Assembly: GCA_020216965.1 (NCBI GenBank)
Contig: JAIWOJ010000133.1
Location: 1-6,569, forward strand
DNA from: Prosthecobacter sp.
Lineage (GTDB): Bacteria; Verrucomicrobiota; Verrucomicrobiia; Verrucomicrobiales; Verrucomicrobiaceae
Direction: 5' to 3'
Length of the DNA stretch: 6,569 bases
Each line of letters starts with the position of its first letter. Position 1 is the first letter of the stretch. The translations under genes and the position numbers were made by a program. Of this stretch, positions 1-6,105 are shown piece after piece. A model generated the notes under the pieces. That model was given only the letters and a program-made list of their open reading frames with translations. It searched no databases and had not been told where the DNA came from.

Positions 1-1738
1 ATCAGAACAACCTCGGCTACTCCGAGCGTGCCGACGTGCCCATCGAGAGCCGCCTGAGCGAGCAGTGGTTCCTCAAATACCCGAGCGTGAAGGAAAGCCA
101 GGCCGTCGTGGCCAATGGCGAGATGAAATTCCACCCCGACCGCTGGGCGAAGGTCTATGACCATTGGATGACCGGCCTGCAGGACTGGTGCATCAGCCGC
201 CAGGTGTGGTGGGGGCATCGGATTCCGGTGTGGTATAAAAAGGGGTCCGACAGGTCAGTCCTATCCGACGGATCAGACATCTACTGTGGCGTCGAACCTC
301 CCGCCGATCCTGAAAACTGGGAACAAGACCCCGACGTCCTCGACACCTGGTTCTCCTCCTGGCTGTGGCCCTTCGCCACGATGGGATGGCCGGAAAGACC
401 TCCACGTTGAAGGCCTTTTACCCCACGACCGATCTCGTCACGGGGCCGGACATCATCTTCTTCTGGGTCGCCCGCATGATCATGGCGGGCTTCGAGTGGA
501 TGGGCGAGATGCCGTTCAAGAACGTCTATTTCACCGGCATCATCCGCGACAAGCAGGGCCGCAAGATGTCCAAATCGCTAGGCAATTCGCCCGATCCGCT
601 GGAGCTCATCGCCAACTACAGCGCGGATGCCTTGCGCTTTGGCATCATGCGCAGCGCCCCGCTGGGCCAGGACATTTGCTTCGACGAAAAGAACGTCGAG
701 CTCGGCCGCAACTTCTGCACCAAGCTCTGGAACGCCGCCCGCTTCCGCCAGATGCAGGACGTGGAAGCGACGCCCTCGTCGCTTTTGCCGGTGCCCGAGG
801 CACCCCCGCCTCGTGAGCAGGAAATCAACCCCGCGCTGCTGAGCAGCGACGACAAGTGGATCCTGCTGCGCCTCAACGCTGCCATCACTGAAGTCAGCAC
901 CGCTTTGGATGAGTATCGTTTCAGCGATGCCACGGCCACGCTCTACCGCTTCTTCTGGAGCGAGTATTGTGACTGGTATATTGAGGCGTCGAAGGCCATT
1001 CTCCAAGATCGTAGCGGCGGGGGCACCGCTAACACCGGCAGAAGCGACGAGGGCGTCGCTTCCACACGCCGCGCCAACACCCTCGCTGTCATCGACTTCG
1101 TTCTCGGGCACACGTTGCGCCTTTTCCATCCCTTCCTGCCCTTCATCACGGAGGAGCTATGGCATGGCATGGGCTACAATCAGGACATGCCGGAGAACCA
1201 GGGCGGCAAGAGCATCATGTTCGCCCCGTGGCCGAAACCACTCACGGAGGACGAACTCGCCCACTTCGGCATCCTGCCTGAGGATGAAAAAGCCGCGAAT
1301 GATAAGTATGAGACCGTCGTGCTGGGCCGCGGCCTGAAAAGCACCTTCAACATTAACAAGAAGGTCCGCTTCGTCCTCAAACCGAACCAGGAGCTGCCCG
1401 CCCATGAGATCGAAGTGATCCGCATCCTGCTGAATGCCGAGCCGCTGGAGGTAGATGCTACCTTCACGCCGACCAAAGGCACCCCCAGCGCCCTGACGCC
1501 GCTAGGCACCATCTTCCTACCGCTCGATGGCCTGATCGACGTAGAAGCCGAGCGCGCGCGTGTTTCCAAAGAACTGGCCAAAGTGGCCGGGGAGCTGGAA
1601 AAAGTGCGCGCCAAGCTGGCGGACGAAAACTTCACCTCCAAAGTCCCGCAAAAAGTGCTGGATGAGCACAAACAGCGGGAGGCCGACTGGCAGGAGAAGG
1701 CCGCGAAGCTGAAAGAAATGTTGGCCGCGCTGGGCTGA
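1..1738 (+). CDS. valS: Valine--tRNA ligase, C-terminal part, with an apparent frameshift
   Basis: Class I aminoacyl-tRNA synthetase that charges tRNA-Val with valine in the cytoplasm. The gene enters from the left already open (codons from base 3 read QNNLGYSERADVP), so the N-terminal HIGH region is outside the window. Visible landmarks are the WWGHRIPVWY block, DVLDTWFSSWLWPF near 336-376, GPDIIFFWVARMIM near 443-484, the KMSKS loop at 563-577, the anticodon-binding helical domain (RNFCTKLWNAARF, CDWYIEASK, HPFLPFITEELWHGMG), and a charged C-terminal coiled coil from about 1530 to the TGA at 1736-1738. The frame changes near 394-397: the upstream frame stops at 408-410, while homology continues in the -1 frame (EKTSTLKAFYPTT). 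Adding one A to the AAA at 394-396 restores a single ORF, so a sequencing or assembly error, or a recent mutation, is likely. Two in-frame palindromic repeats (761-810, 1016-1065) lengthen the anticodon-binding region. Identity is secure; integrity is not. Confidence 0.9.
246..281 (+). repeat. Four-unit 9-base periodic tract inside valS
   Basis: Four consecutive 9-mers share the pattern TC(C/A)G(A/T)C followed by three variable bases: TCCGACAGG, TCAGTCCTA, TCCGACGGA and TCAGACATC. They are in frame and encode S-D-R-S-V-L-S-D-G-S-D-I, between the WYKK segment and the conserved DPENWEQDPDVLDTW segment of the synthetase. This part of ValRS is variable in bacteria, so the tract may be a degenerate inserted repeat or a locally repeated linker. 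The units are imperfect, and the segment is not clearly longer than in E. coli ValRS as I recall that sequence. Confidence 0.55.
393..410 (+). other. Putative one-base deletion (frameshift) in valS
   Basis: Upstream codons read M-G-W-P-E and then R-P-P-R-stop, ending at TGA 408-410. Stepping back one base after the GAA codon at 393-395 gives AAG-ACC-TCC-ACG (K-T-S-T) and rejoins the conserved LKAFYPTTDLVTGPDIIFFW sequence. The simplest explanation is that GGAAAAGACC has lost one A. The surrounding bases do not form a canonical X-XXY-YYZ slippery heptamer, so programmed -1 frameshifting is not supported. Because valS is normally essential and the rest of the reading frame is intact over 1.3 kb, a base-calling or consensus error is the favoured reading. 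Confidence 0.8.
761..810 (+). repeat. Palindromic in-frame repeat element, copy 1
   Basis: This 50-base segment matches the reverse complement of 1016-1065 at 43 of 50 positions, including 24 identical bases at its start. The flanks do not match, so the boundaries are sharp. Its core is a perfect hairpin: AAGCGACG at 765-772, loop CCCT, CGTCGCTT at 777-784. Wobble pairs would extend the stem outward in RNA to about 12 pairs (761-772 with 777-788). A second small hairpin, GGTGCC-CGA-GGCACC, occupies 790-804 and is absent from copy 2. It is read in the valS frame as VEATPSSLLPVPEAPPP, between the conserved NAARF segment and the DDKWILLRL helix, a place where E. coli ValRS (from memory) is about a dozen residues shorter. 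The element looks inserted rather than ancestral. Confidence 0.85.
1016..1065 (-). repeat. Palindromic in-frame repeat element, copy 2 (inverted)
   Basis: This is the second copy of the element at 761-810, in opposite orientation. Its core hairpin is a perfect 9-bp stem, GAAGCGACG at 1041-1049 and CGTCGCTTC at 1054-1062, with loop AGGG. Read on the + strand in the valS frame it encodes GGGTANTGRSDEGVAST, a low-complexity segment between the conserved CDWYIEASKAIL helix and the NTLAVIDFVLGHTLRLFHP helix. E. coli ValRS, as recalled, is about a dozen residues shorter here. The seven mismatches to copy 1 fall mainly in the distal half, outside the hairpin. Confidence 0.85.
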
Positions 1739-1751
1739 TATGCGTTTTCTG

Positions 1752-1756
1752 GGAGG
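1752..1756 (+). promoter_or_regulatory. Shine-Dalgarno sequence for the MBL-fold gene, unusually close to the start
   Basis: GGAGG ends three bases before the ATG at 1760, which is shorter than the usual 5-9 base spacing. The start is still preferred because the protein then begins directly with the family-typical beta strand and GTGTSVGVPMIGC loop. The only nearby upstream ATG (1740-1742) is in another frame. Confidence 0.5.
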
Positions 1757-1759
1757 ATC

Positions 1760-2545
1760 ATGGCGGACCTCGCGCTCACCTTTCTCGGCACTGGCACCTC
1801 AGTGGGGGTGCCGATGATCGGGTGTGATTGCGAGACCTGCCGGAGCCCTGACCCGAGGGACAATCGGCTGCGCTCCAGCGTCTGGATGCGCACGCCAGAG
1901 ATGGCGTGGGTGGTCGATACTGGGCCGGACTTTCGCACCCAATGCCTACGGGCAGGCATCCGAAAGCTAGACGCGGCGCTTTTTACCCATCCCCACATGG
2001 ATCATGTGACGGGATTCGATGAACTGCGACGCTTCACCATCCCGGCAGAGGCATTTATTCCGATTCATGCCCTGCCCTCCTGCCTGGCCGTGCTGGAGCG
2101 CATGTTTTTCTATGCCTTCAATGGGGAAAACCGCTATCGAGGCTACCTGAAGCCTTTCCCGAAGCCCATCCACGGCCCTTTTCACCTGGGTGAAACGCAG
2201 GTGACGCCCCTGCCCGTGCTGCACGGCAAGGTGGAGTGCATCGGCTACCTTTTTTCCCGGCGTGGGCGCAAGCTCTGCGCCTACATCCCAGATGCCAAGG
2301 TGCTGCTGCCGGAGAGCCTGGAGGCCATCCAGGGCGTGGACACACTGATCATCGATGCCCTGCGGCACACAGAGCATAGCACGCACATGACGTTTGCGGA
2401 GGCGCTGGCGGTGCATGGCTCAGTGCAGCCCCGGAGGACATTTTTCACCCACCTCCAGTGCGAAATCCTGCACGCGCGTGAGGAACCTAAACTGCCCGAG
2501 GGCGTGCGCATCGCGTATGATGGGCTGGAATTGTGCTGGGAATAG
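1760..2545 (+). CDS. MBL-fold metallo-hydrolase, PhnP-like
   Basis: Predicted cytosolic metal-dependent hydrolase of the metallo-beta-lactamase superfamily, 261 residues, a normal length for the PhnP-like group. The N-terminus has the family loop GTGTSVGVPMIGCDC (10-24). C22, C24 and C27 form a CxCxxC group, which in PhnP contributes a structural zinc site. The metal-binding HxHxDH motif is THPHMDH (76-82). Further expected ligands are the His in PVLHGK, the Asp in AYIPDAK, and the late His in FFTHLQCEI; the IIDALRHTEHSTHMTF block is also typical. No signal peptide is seen. E. coli PhnP cleaves a cyclic ribose phosphodiester in phosphonate breakdown, but no phn genes are nearby, so that substrate cannot be assumed. 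It follows valS by 21 bases and precedes the next gene by 14, suggesting co-transcription. Fold and metal sites are clear; the substrate is unknown. Confidence 0.9.
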   Translation: MADLALTFLGTGTSVGVPMIGCDCETCRSPDPRDNRLRSSVWMRTPEMAWVVDTGPDFRTQCLRAGIRKLDAALFTHPHMDHVTGFDELRRFTIPAEAFIPIHALPSCLAVLERMFFYAFNGENRYRGYLKPFPKPIHGPFHLGETQVTPLPVLHGKVECIGYLFSRRGRKLCAYIPDAKVLLPESLEAIQGVDTLIIDALRHTEHSTHMTFAEALAVHGSVQPRRTFFTHLQCEILHAREEPKLPEGVRIAYDGLELCWE

Positions 2546-2559
2546 CCTGAATCTTCCCC

Positions 2560-4158
2560 ATGCCCGTCTTTCCCTCCTGCCAAACCCTGCATCTCAGGCT
2601 GGTGCGGTGGTTCCTAGGCTGGGCTGGGCTTGGGGGCTGCCAACTAATGGCGCAGACCTTGCCGGAAGAAACCCGCACGGACCTCCCCGGCGAGACGGTC
2701 GTCGTGTTTAGCAAAAACTTTGCACAATCAGAAGAGCTAGCGCGCTACTATGCCCAAAAGCGCGGCATCCCGGCTGAGCGTGTGGTGGGCCTGGACTTAC
2801 CGGAGACGGATAGCATCTCGCGCGAGGAATTTGATCGCCTCCTGCGCAAGCCGCTGTTTGAGACCTTCATCCGCCAAGGATGGTGGAAACTGACACAGAC
2901 GGAAATCTCGGACCCCATCTCCGCCCGCCCCAGGCAGGCGATGATGGTCAGTGACTCTGGCGTGCGCATCCTCTGTCTGATGCGCGGTGTGCCTTTCCAG
3001 GTGCGGCGGCAGCAAGATAAGCCAGCCACCGCCAAGGAGGATGAGGCCAGTGTTGACAGTGAGCTATGCACCCTGGGGCTGCCACGTGCCGAGCTGGCAG
3101 GGGCATTGCGCAATCCTTACTTTGACCAAGACATGCGCTTTCAGATCTTTCAGGGGGCACCTGGGATGCTACTGGTGGCTCGGCTTGATGGCCCCGATGT
3201 AGAAACCGTCCGGCACATGATCGATGATGCCCTGCAGGCGGAGCAGGAGGGGCTGCGTGGCCGGGCTGTCATTGATCTAGCGCTCAAAACCGGTGCCTAT
3301 CAAGAAGGAGAGGACTGGCTGGCCCGCAGTGCCATCCTGTTTCGCGAAAGCGGTGTGCCGGTGTTTATCGATAAAGAGGAATCTCTGATCCCCGATCACT
3401 GGCCGCTGCCAGATACCGCGTTTTACTATGGCTGGTACACGACCAACGCCAGCGGGGCGCTCGCAAGCCCCTCTTTCCGCTTCATGCCGGGTGCGGTAGC
3501 CTGCCACCTGCACAGCTACAGTGCTGCGGCCATCCGCTCGCCCGACCGTCATTGGGTAGGGCCTCTGCTGAAAAAGGGTGCCGCTGTGGCGCTAGGGAAT
3601 GTCTTTGAGCCCTATCTGAGCCTGACGGTGCATTTTGACATCCTGAATAAGCGCCTGCTAGAGGGCTACACCGTGGCTGAGGCCGCCTGGAATGCGACCC
3701 CCGTGCTTTCCTGGATGAATGTGGTCTGCGGAGATCCCCTCTACCGTCCCTATGCACGCGGCCCTGGTGCCACCATGGGTCAAGAAGGCTCTGGCCGCGA
3801 TTACGCCCTCTACCAGGGACTGGCGATGCGGCTCAAGGCGCAAGGCAGCCTAGGGCTGAAAAAGGCACTGACGGAGCTGGCTGAAAGCCGCCATCGCCCA
3901 CACCTGCTGGAGCTGACGGCGCTGCTCTCTGCCAGTGAGGGACGCAATGCAGAGGCGATCGACCTGCTCGAACACGCAGCGACGCTGTATGAGACTGCCG
4001 CAGACCAGGCCCGCGTGCTCCTCTATCAGGCGGTTCTGCTGCAAAAGGAGGGCCAACAGAGAGAAGCTAGCCGCTTGATCGAGAAAATCTTGTCAGAGAA
4101 GAAATTCAGCGATGCACCCGCTGCTCTAGCAGCAAAGGCACGCCACGAGCGGCCCTGA
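2560..4158 (+). CDS. Exported TIGR03790-like protein with helical C-terminal tail
   Basis: Function unknown. The 532-residue protein begins with a signal-like segment: R13 and R16, then a hydrophobic stretch to about 30. It offers either a signal peptidase I site near LMA-QT (29-33) or a weak lipobox LGGC ending at C27. The core resembles the TIGR03790 family as I know it: VVVFSKNFAQSEELARYYAQKRGIP (47-71), RILCLMRGVPF (136-146), FMPGAVACHLHSYSA (308-322), GAAVALGNVFEPYL (340-353) and CGDPLYRPYA (390-399). The arrangement is loosely like caspase/gingipain-type folds, but I cannot assign a catalytic pair with confidence. From about 420 to the end the sequence is helical and Ala/Leu/Glu-rich, TPR-like (EAIDLLEHAATLYETA and following). 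There is no good Shine-Dalgarno sequence before the ATG. The internal ATG at 2647 is a possible start but would remove the export signal. It probably shares a transcript with the upstream hydrolase. Confidence 0.75.
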   Translation: MPVFPSCQTLHLRLVRWFLGWAGLGGCQLMAQTLPEETRTDLPGETVVVFSKNFAQSEELARYYAQKRGIPAERVVGLDLPETDSISREEFDRLLRKPLFETFIRQGWWKLTQTEISDPISARPRQAMMVSDSGVRILCLMRGVPFQVRRQQDKPATAKEDEASVDSELCTLGLPRAELAGALRNPYFDQDMRFQIFQGAPGMLLVARLDGPDVETVRHMIDDALQAEQEGLRGRAVIDLALKTGAYQEGEDWLARSAILFRESGVPVFIDKEESLIPDHWPLPDTAFYYGWYTTNASGALASPSFRFMPGAVACHLHSYSAAAIRSPDRHWVGPLLKKGAAVALGNVFEPYLSLTVHFDILNKRLLEGYTVAEAAWNATPVLSWMNVVCGDPLYRPYARGPGATMGQEGSGRDYALYQGLAMRLKAQGSLGLKKALTELAESRHRPHLLELTALLSASEGRNAEAIDLLEHAATLYETAADQARVLLYQAVLLQKEGQQREASRLIEKILSEKKFSDAPAALAAKARHERP

Positions 4159-4229
4159 TCTGAGCCGGATAATGCGCTTTTCTCAGGGAGAGACTTTGCC
4201 CTTGTGATGTGGAAACTTCGGCAACCGGA
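4159..4229. other. Convergent intergenic gap
   Basis: These 71 bases separate the ends of the rightward and leftward operons, so termination of both would be expected here. The only candidate structures are mutually exclusive 5-6 bp pairings (CCCTGA 4153-4158 with TCAGGG 4183-4188, or CTGAG 4160-4164 with CTCAG 4182-4186), with long loops and no following T-run. I do not call an intrinsic terminator. Confidence 0.5.
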
Positions 4230-5165
4230 TCAAGGCACTACCTCGCCGGAACCTGTGTAAATCCACTGCTGGACGACACCATTCTTGATCTGGGCCTGCG
4301 CTTCGGTGTCGAACTTACCAAACATGGTCATCGTCTCATACTTCACATTGATCTTCCAGACATCCCCCTCCAGAACAGGTTCACCCCACTCCTTGATGGT
4401 ATCTAGTTTGATCTCGGTGACTTGCCCAGACTTCATGCTGGCGACTAGCAGAGGATAAGAGCCATCTTTGTCACGCACGGGCTTGTCATTGCCAGCGGCC
4501 CCCTTGGCAACGACGGGAGCGTTTTTCGCTGCCTCGGCTGCGGCGAGGCGGTATTCGTGAGCTTTTTTCAGGCGGGCCAGCTCGCCCACTTTCCAATTCT
4601 CGTACCAAGCGGTGAGCGTCTCCTTCAAATCCGTATCATCCAAGGCCACCACGCCACGCATGGGAGAGTCAGGAGAGGGCGCGACGATGAGGCCATTGCT
4701 ATCATGCCCGACGGCAAACATTTTGCCGCCCGCCTTGACGGAAGTCTTGGCGGAGTTTGCGCCCATCCTGAGGCTTAGCTCTAGATCGCGCTTCAGGGTC
4801 ACTTGCCGAGCCGGCTTAAAGGCATTCGGCGGGATCATGGTCCAGCCACGGGTCAGTTCTTCCATGCTGGGCATCGGCGGGGGCACAAAGGCGTTCGGGT
4901 CCACCACAGGCTTGGGTGCCTCTACCACCATGGGCGGTGGTGCTGGCTTCGGCGGCTCCATGGCAGGCTTCACTTCTTCCTTGGGCATGGGCGGTGGCTC
5001 GACGACGACCTCGGGCTTTTTCACCGGCTCAGGCGGCGGTGCGATGACCACCTCCTGCTTTTTGCGTTTTTCAAACTTCATGTAACCCGCCAAAACGGGA
5101 TAAACATACTGATAAGAGAGATAGCCAATAGCGGCGGCAATGATGAGAGCCAGAATGCCTTTCAT
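4230..5165 (-). CDS. Membrane-anchored proline-rich protein of unknown function
   Basis: I do not recognise the family. The 311 residues divide into four parts. An N-terminal hydrophobic segment (about 3-27) is followed by KFEKRKK, so it is likely a signal anchor rather than a cleaved signal. A proline-rich stretch (about 42-99) has alternating PPP, KP and EP motifs, similar in composition to the periplasm-spanning linker of TonB-like proteins. A middle region (about 104-225) contains RQVTLKRDLELSLRMG and a charged Ala/Lys-rich helical segment. The C-terminal domain (about 235-311) looks beta-rich (YPLLVASMKSG, WKINVKYETMTMFGKFDTEA, VVQQWIYTGSGEVVP). The end is not a TonB C-terminal domain that I can identify. 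It lies 52 bases downstream of the DsbD-N-like gene and is probably in the same operon. No convincing Shine-Dalgarno sequence precedes the ATG; the first ATG is chosen because it keeps the anchor. Confidence 0.75.
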   Translation of the reverse strand: MKGILALIIAAAIGYLSYQYVYPVLAGYMKFEKRKKQEVVIAPPPEPVKKPEVVVEPPPMPKEEVKPAMEPPKPAPPPMVVEAPKPVVDPNAFVPPPMPSMEELTRGWTMIPPNAFKPARQVTLKRDLELSLRMGANSAKTSVKAGGKMFAVGHDSNGLIVAPSPDSPMRGVVALDDTDLKETLTAWYENWKVGELARLKKAHEYRLAAAEAAKNAPVVAKGAAGNDKPVRDKDGSYPLLVASMKSGQVTEIKLDTIKEWGEPVLEGDVWKINVKYETMTMFGKFDTEAQAQIKNGVVQQWIYTGSGEVVP

Positions 5166-5217
5166 GGGTGTGAGTTTTTTGGGGGGATAATCTCCGGCTG
5201 GAGAACGGACAGCAACG

Positions 5218-6105
5218 TCAGCGTCTTAGCAAGGGCTGAATTGTCATGCTGCGCAGGGAGCCATCCAGATGCCACCCACCCTCTCTCTGCACCACCCCAT
5301 GCAGCCGTTCTGGCCTGCTCCCACCCAAGAATACCTCTGCGCGCACGAGGTCGAGGATCAGGCTGCCGTCCGGTTTCACGGTCAGCTTTTGCTCCTGGTC
5401 ACTGTTGATCCAGCCATCTTCGGTAAAAAAAATCACTCGGGCTTCTTCGTGGGGAGAAAACCGGCGCGCGTTTGACTGGGTGGGGCGCAGGATGAGGCGC
5501 ACCTGCATCCCTGACTCTTCAGCTTCGGCAGCCCAGGCATCGGAGGCCCTGGCCATCGCCTGCCGTTCCTTGGCAAAGATGGGGGCCCAGCGCGCATCCT
5601 TCTGGGATTTTTCAGCGACGCTGAGGCTGATTTCCAACGCTCGCGTGCCTGGGTGACAGGTTTTGCCACAGCACATCCAGGCGGCTCTTCCTCCCAAGGT
5701 CACGCGACTGCCAGGGCGTAGGTCAGCCGGTGGTGTGATTTCGGTCTGGAGCAGAAGATCACGCTCATACCCTTGGGCCTTGATCTGAAACATCAGCGTG
5801 GCCTCAGGCTCAGGATACTCGAGCGGGCCTGCAATAAAACCAGGGGGGAGCTGCCACTGCATGGTGGTAGGCACCCCGACGATGCCCGGATGCCGCCAGT
5901 AGGTGTGCCAGCCGGGCTCATGCTGGATGAATAGCCCGAGCCGGAAAGGTCTGCCTGGGACGATGGCGGTCTCCTCCGCCACGAGCTGGATCTTTAGCCC
6001 CGCCTGCGCGTGCAGGCTAGTCCATGGTGCCAAGCAGACCAGCAGGGCGAAAAGGCAGGCGGCAGCAAACGGGGAAAAACTAGCCTTGGGAATGGCAGGC
6101 GTCAC
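5218..6105 (-). CDS. Exported DsbD N-terminal-domain-like protein without a membrane domain
   Basis: The 295-residue protein has a signal peptide (hydrophobic core about 13-31, probable cleavage after AQA at 33-35). Residues about 37-160 resemble the N-terminal domain found in DsbD/ScsB-type thiol:disulfide interchange proteins: LVAEETAIVPGRPFRLGLFIQHEPGWHTYW (41-70), GVPTTMQWQLPPGF, EYPEPE, then AAWMCCGKTCHPG with C145, C146 and C150. The usual motif in these proteins is W-x-x-C-x-x-x-C-x-P-G, so C146 and C150 are the likely redox pair and C145 is extra. A second beta-rich region follows, with FFTEDGWINSDQEQKLTV. The eight-helix electron-transfer domain and C-terminal thioredoxin domain of DsbD are absent, since the gene ends at 295 residues. 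GTG start: the GTGA at 6102-6105 overlaps the stop of the upstream coiled-coil gene, indicating translational coupling. A periplasmic redox or scaffold role is inferred, not shown. Confidence 0.8.
   Translation of the reverse strand: MTPAIPKASFSPFAAACLFALLVCLAPWTSLHAQAGLKIQLVAEETAIVPGRPFRLGLFIQHEPGWHTYWRHPGIVGVPTTMQWQLPPGFIAGPLEYPEPEATLMFQIKAQGYERDLLLQTEITPPADLRPGSRVTLGGRAAWMCCGKTCHPGTRALEISLSVAEKSQKDARWAPIFAKERQAMARASDAWAAEAEESGMQVRLILRPTQSNARRFSPHEEARVIFFTEDGWINSDQEQKLTVKPDGSLILDLVRAEVFLGGSRPERLHGVVQREGGWHLDGSLRSMTIQPLLRR

Noticed and set aside
390..398. Programmed -1 ribosomal frameshift in valS
   Set aside because: The bases GGAAAGA do not form a canonical slippery heptamer, and ValRS is not known to use frameshifting; a missing A is simpler.
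36..410. A start at 36 (GTG) or at 365 (ATG) for separate genes in the valS region
   Set aside because: ValRS homology continues upstream of 36 to the window edge, and the first residues from 365 (MALRHDG) do not match ValRS; both starts are by-products of the window edge and the frameshift.
578..1129. A 183-codon open frame on the minus strand opposite valS
   Set aside because: It lies opposite conserved ValRS coding sequence and resembles no protein I know. It is long partly because the palindromic repeats are open in several frames.
4153..4188. Intrinsic terminator between the convergent operons
   Set aside because: Only 5-6 bp pairings with long loops and no following T-run on either strand.
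5191..5204. Small hairpin TCTCC-GGCT-GGAGA between the two minus-strand genes
   Set aside because: A 5-bp stem without a U-tract is within chance for GC-rich DNA. Its GGAGA is also too far from the ATG at 5165 to serve as a normal ribosome binding site.
4803..5408. A 201-codon open frame on the plus strand across the proline-rich gene
   Set aside because: It is the low-complexity shadow (His/Gly/Arg-rich) of the proline-rich minus-strand gene and runs across the start and end of two real genes.
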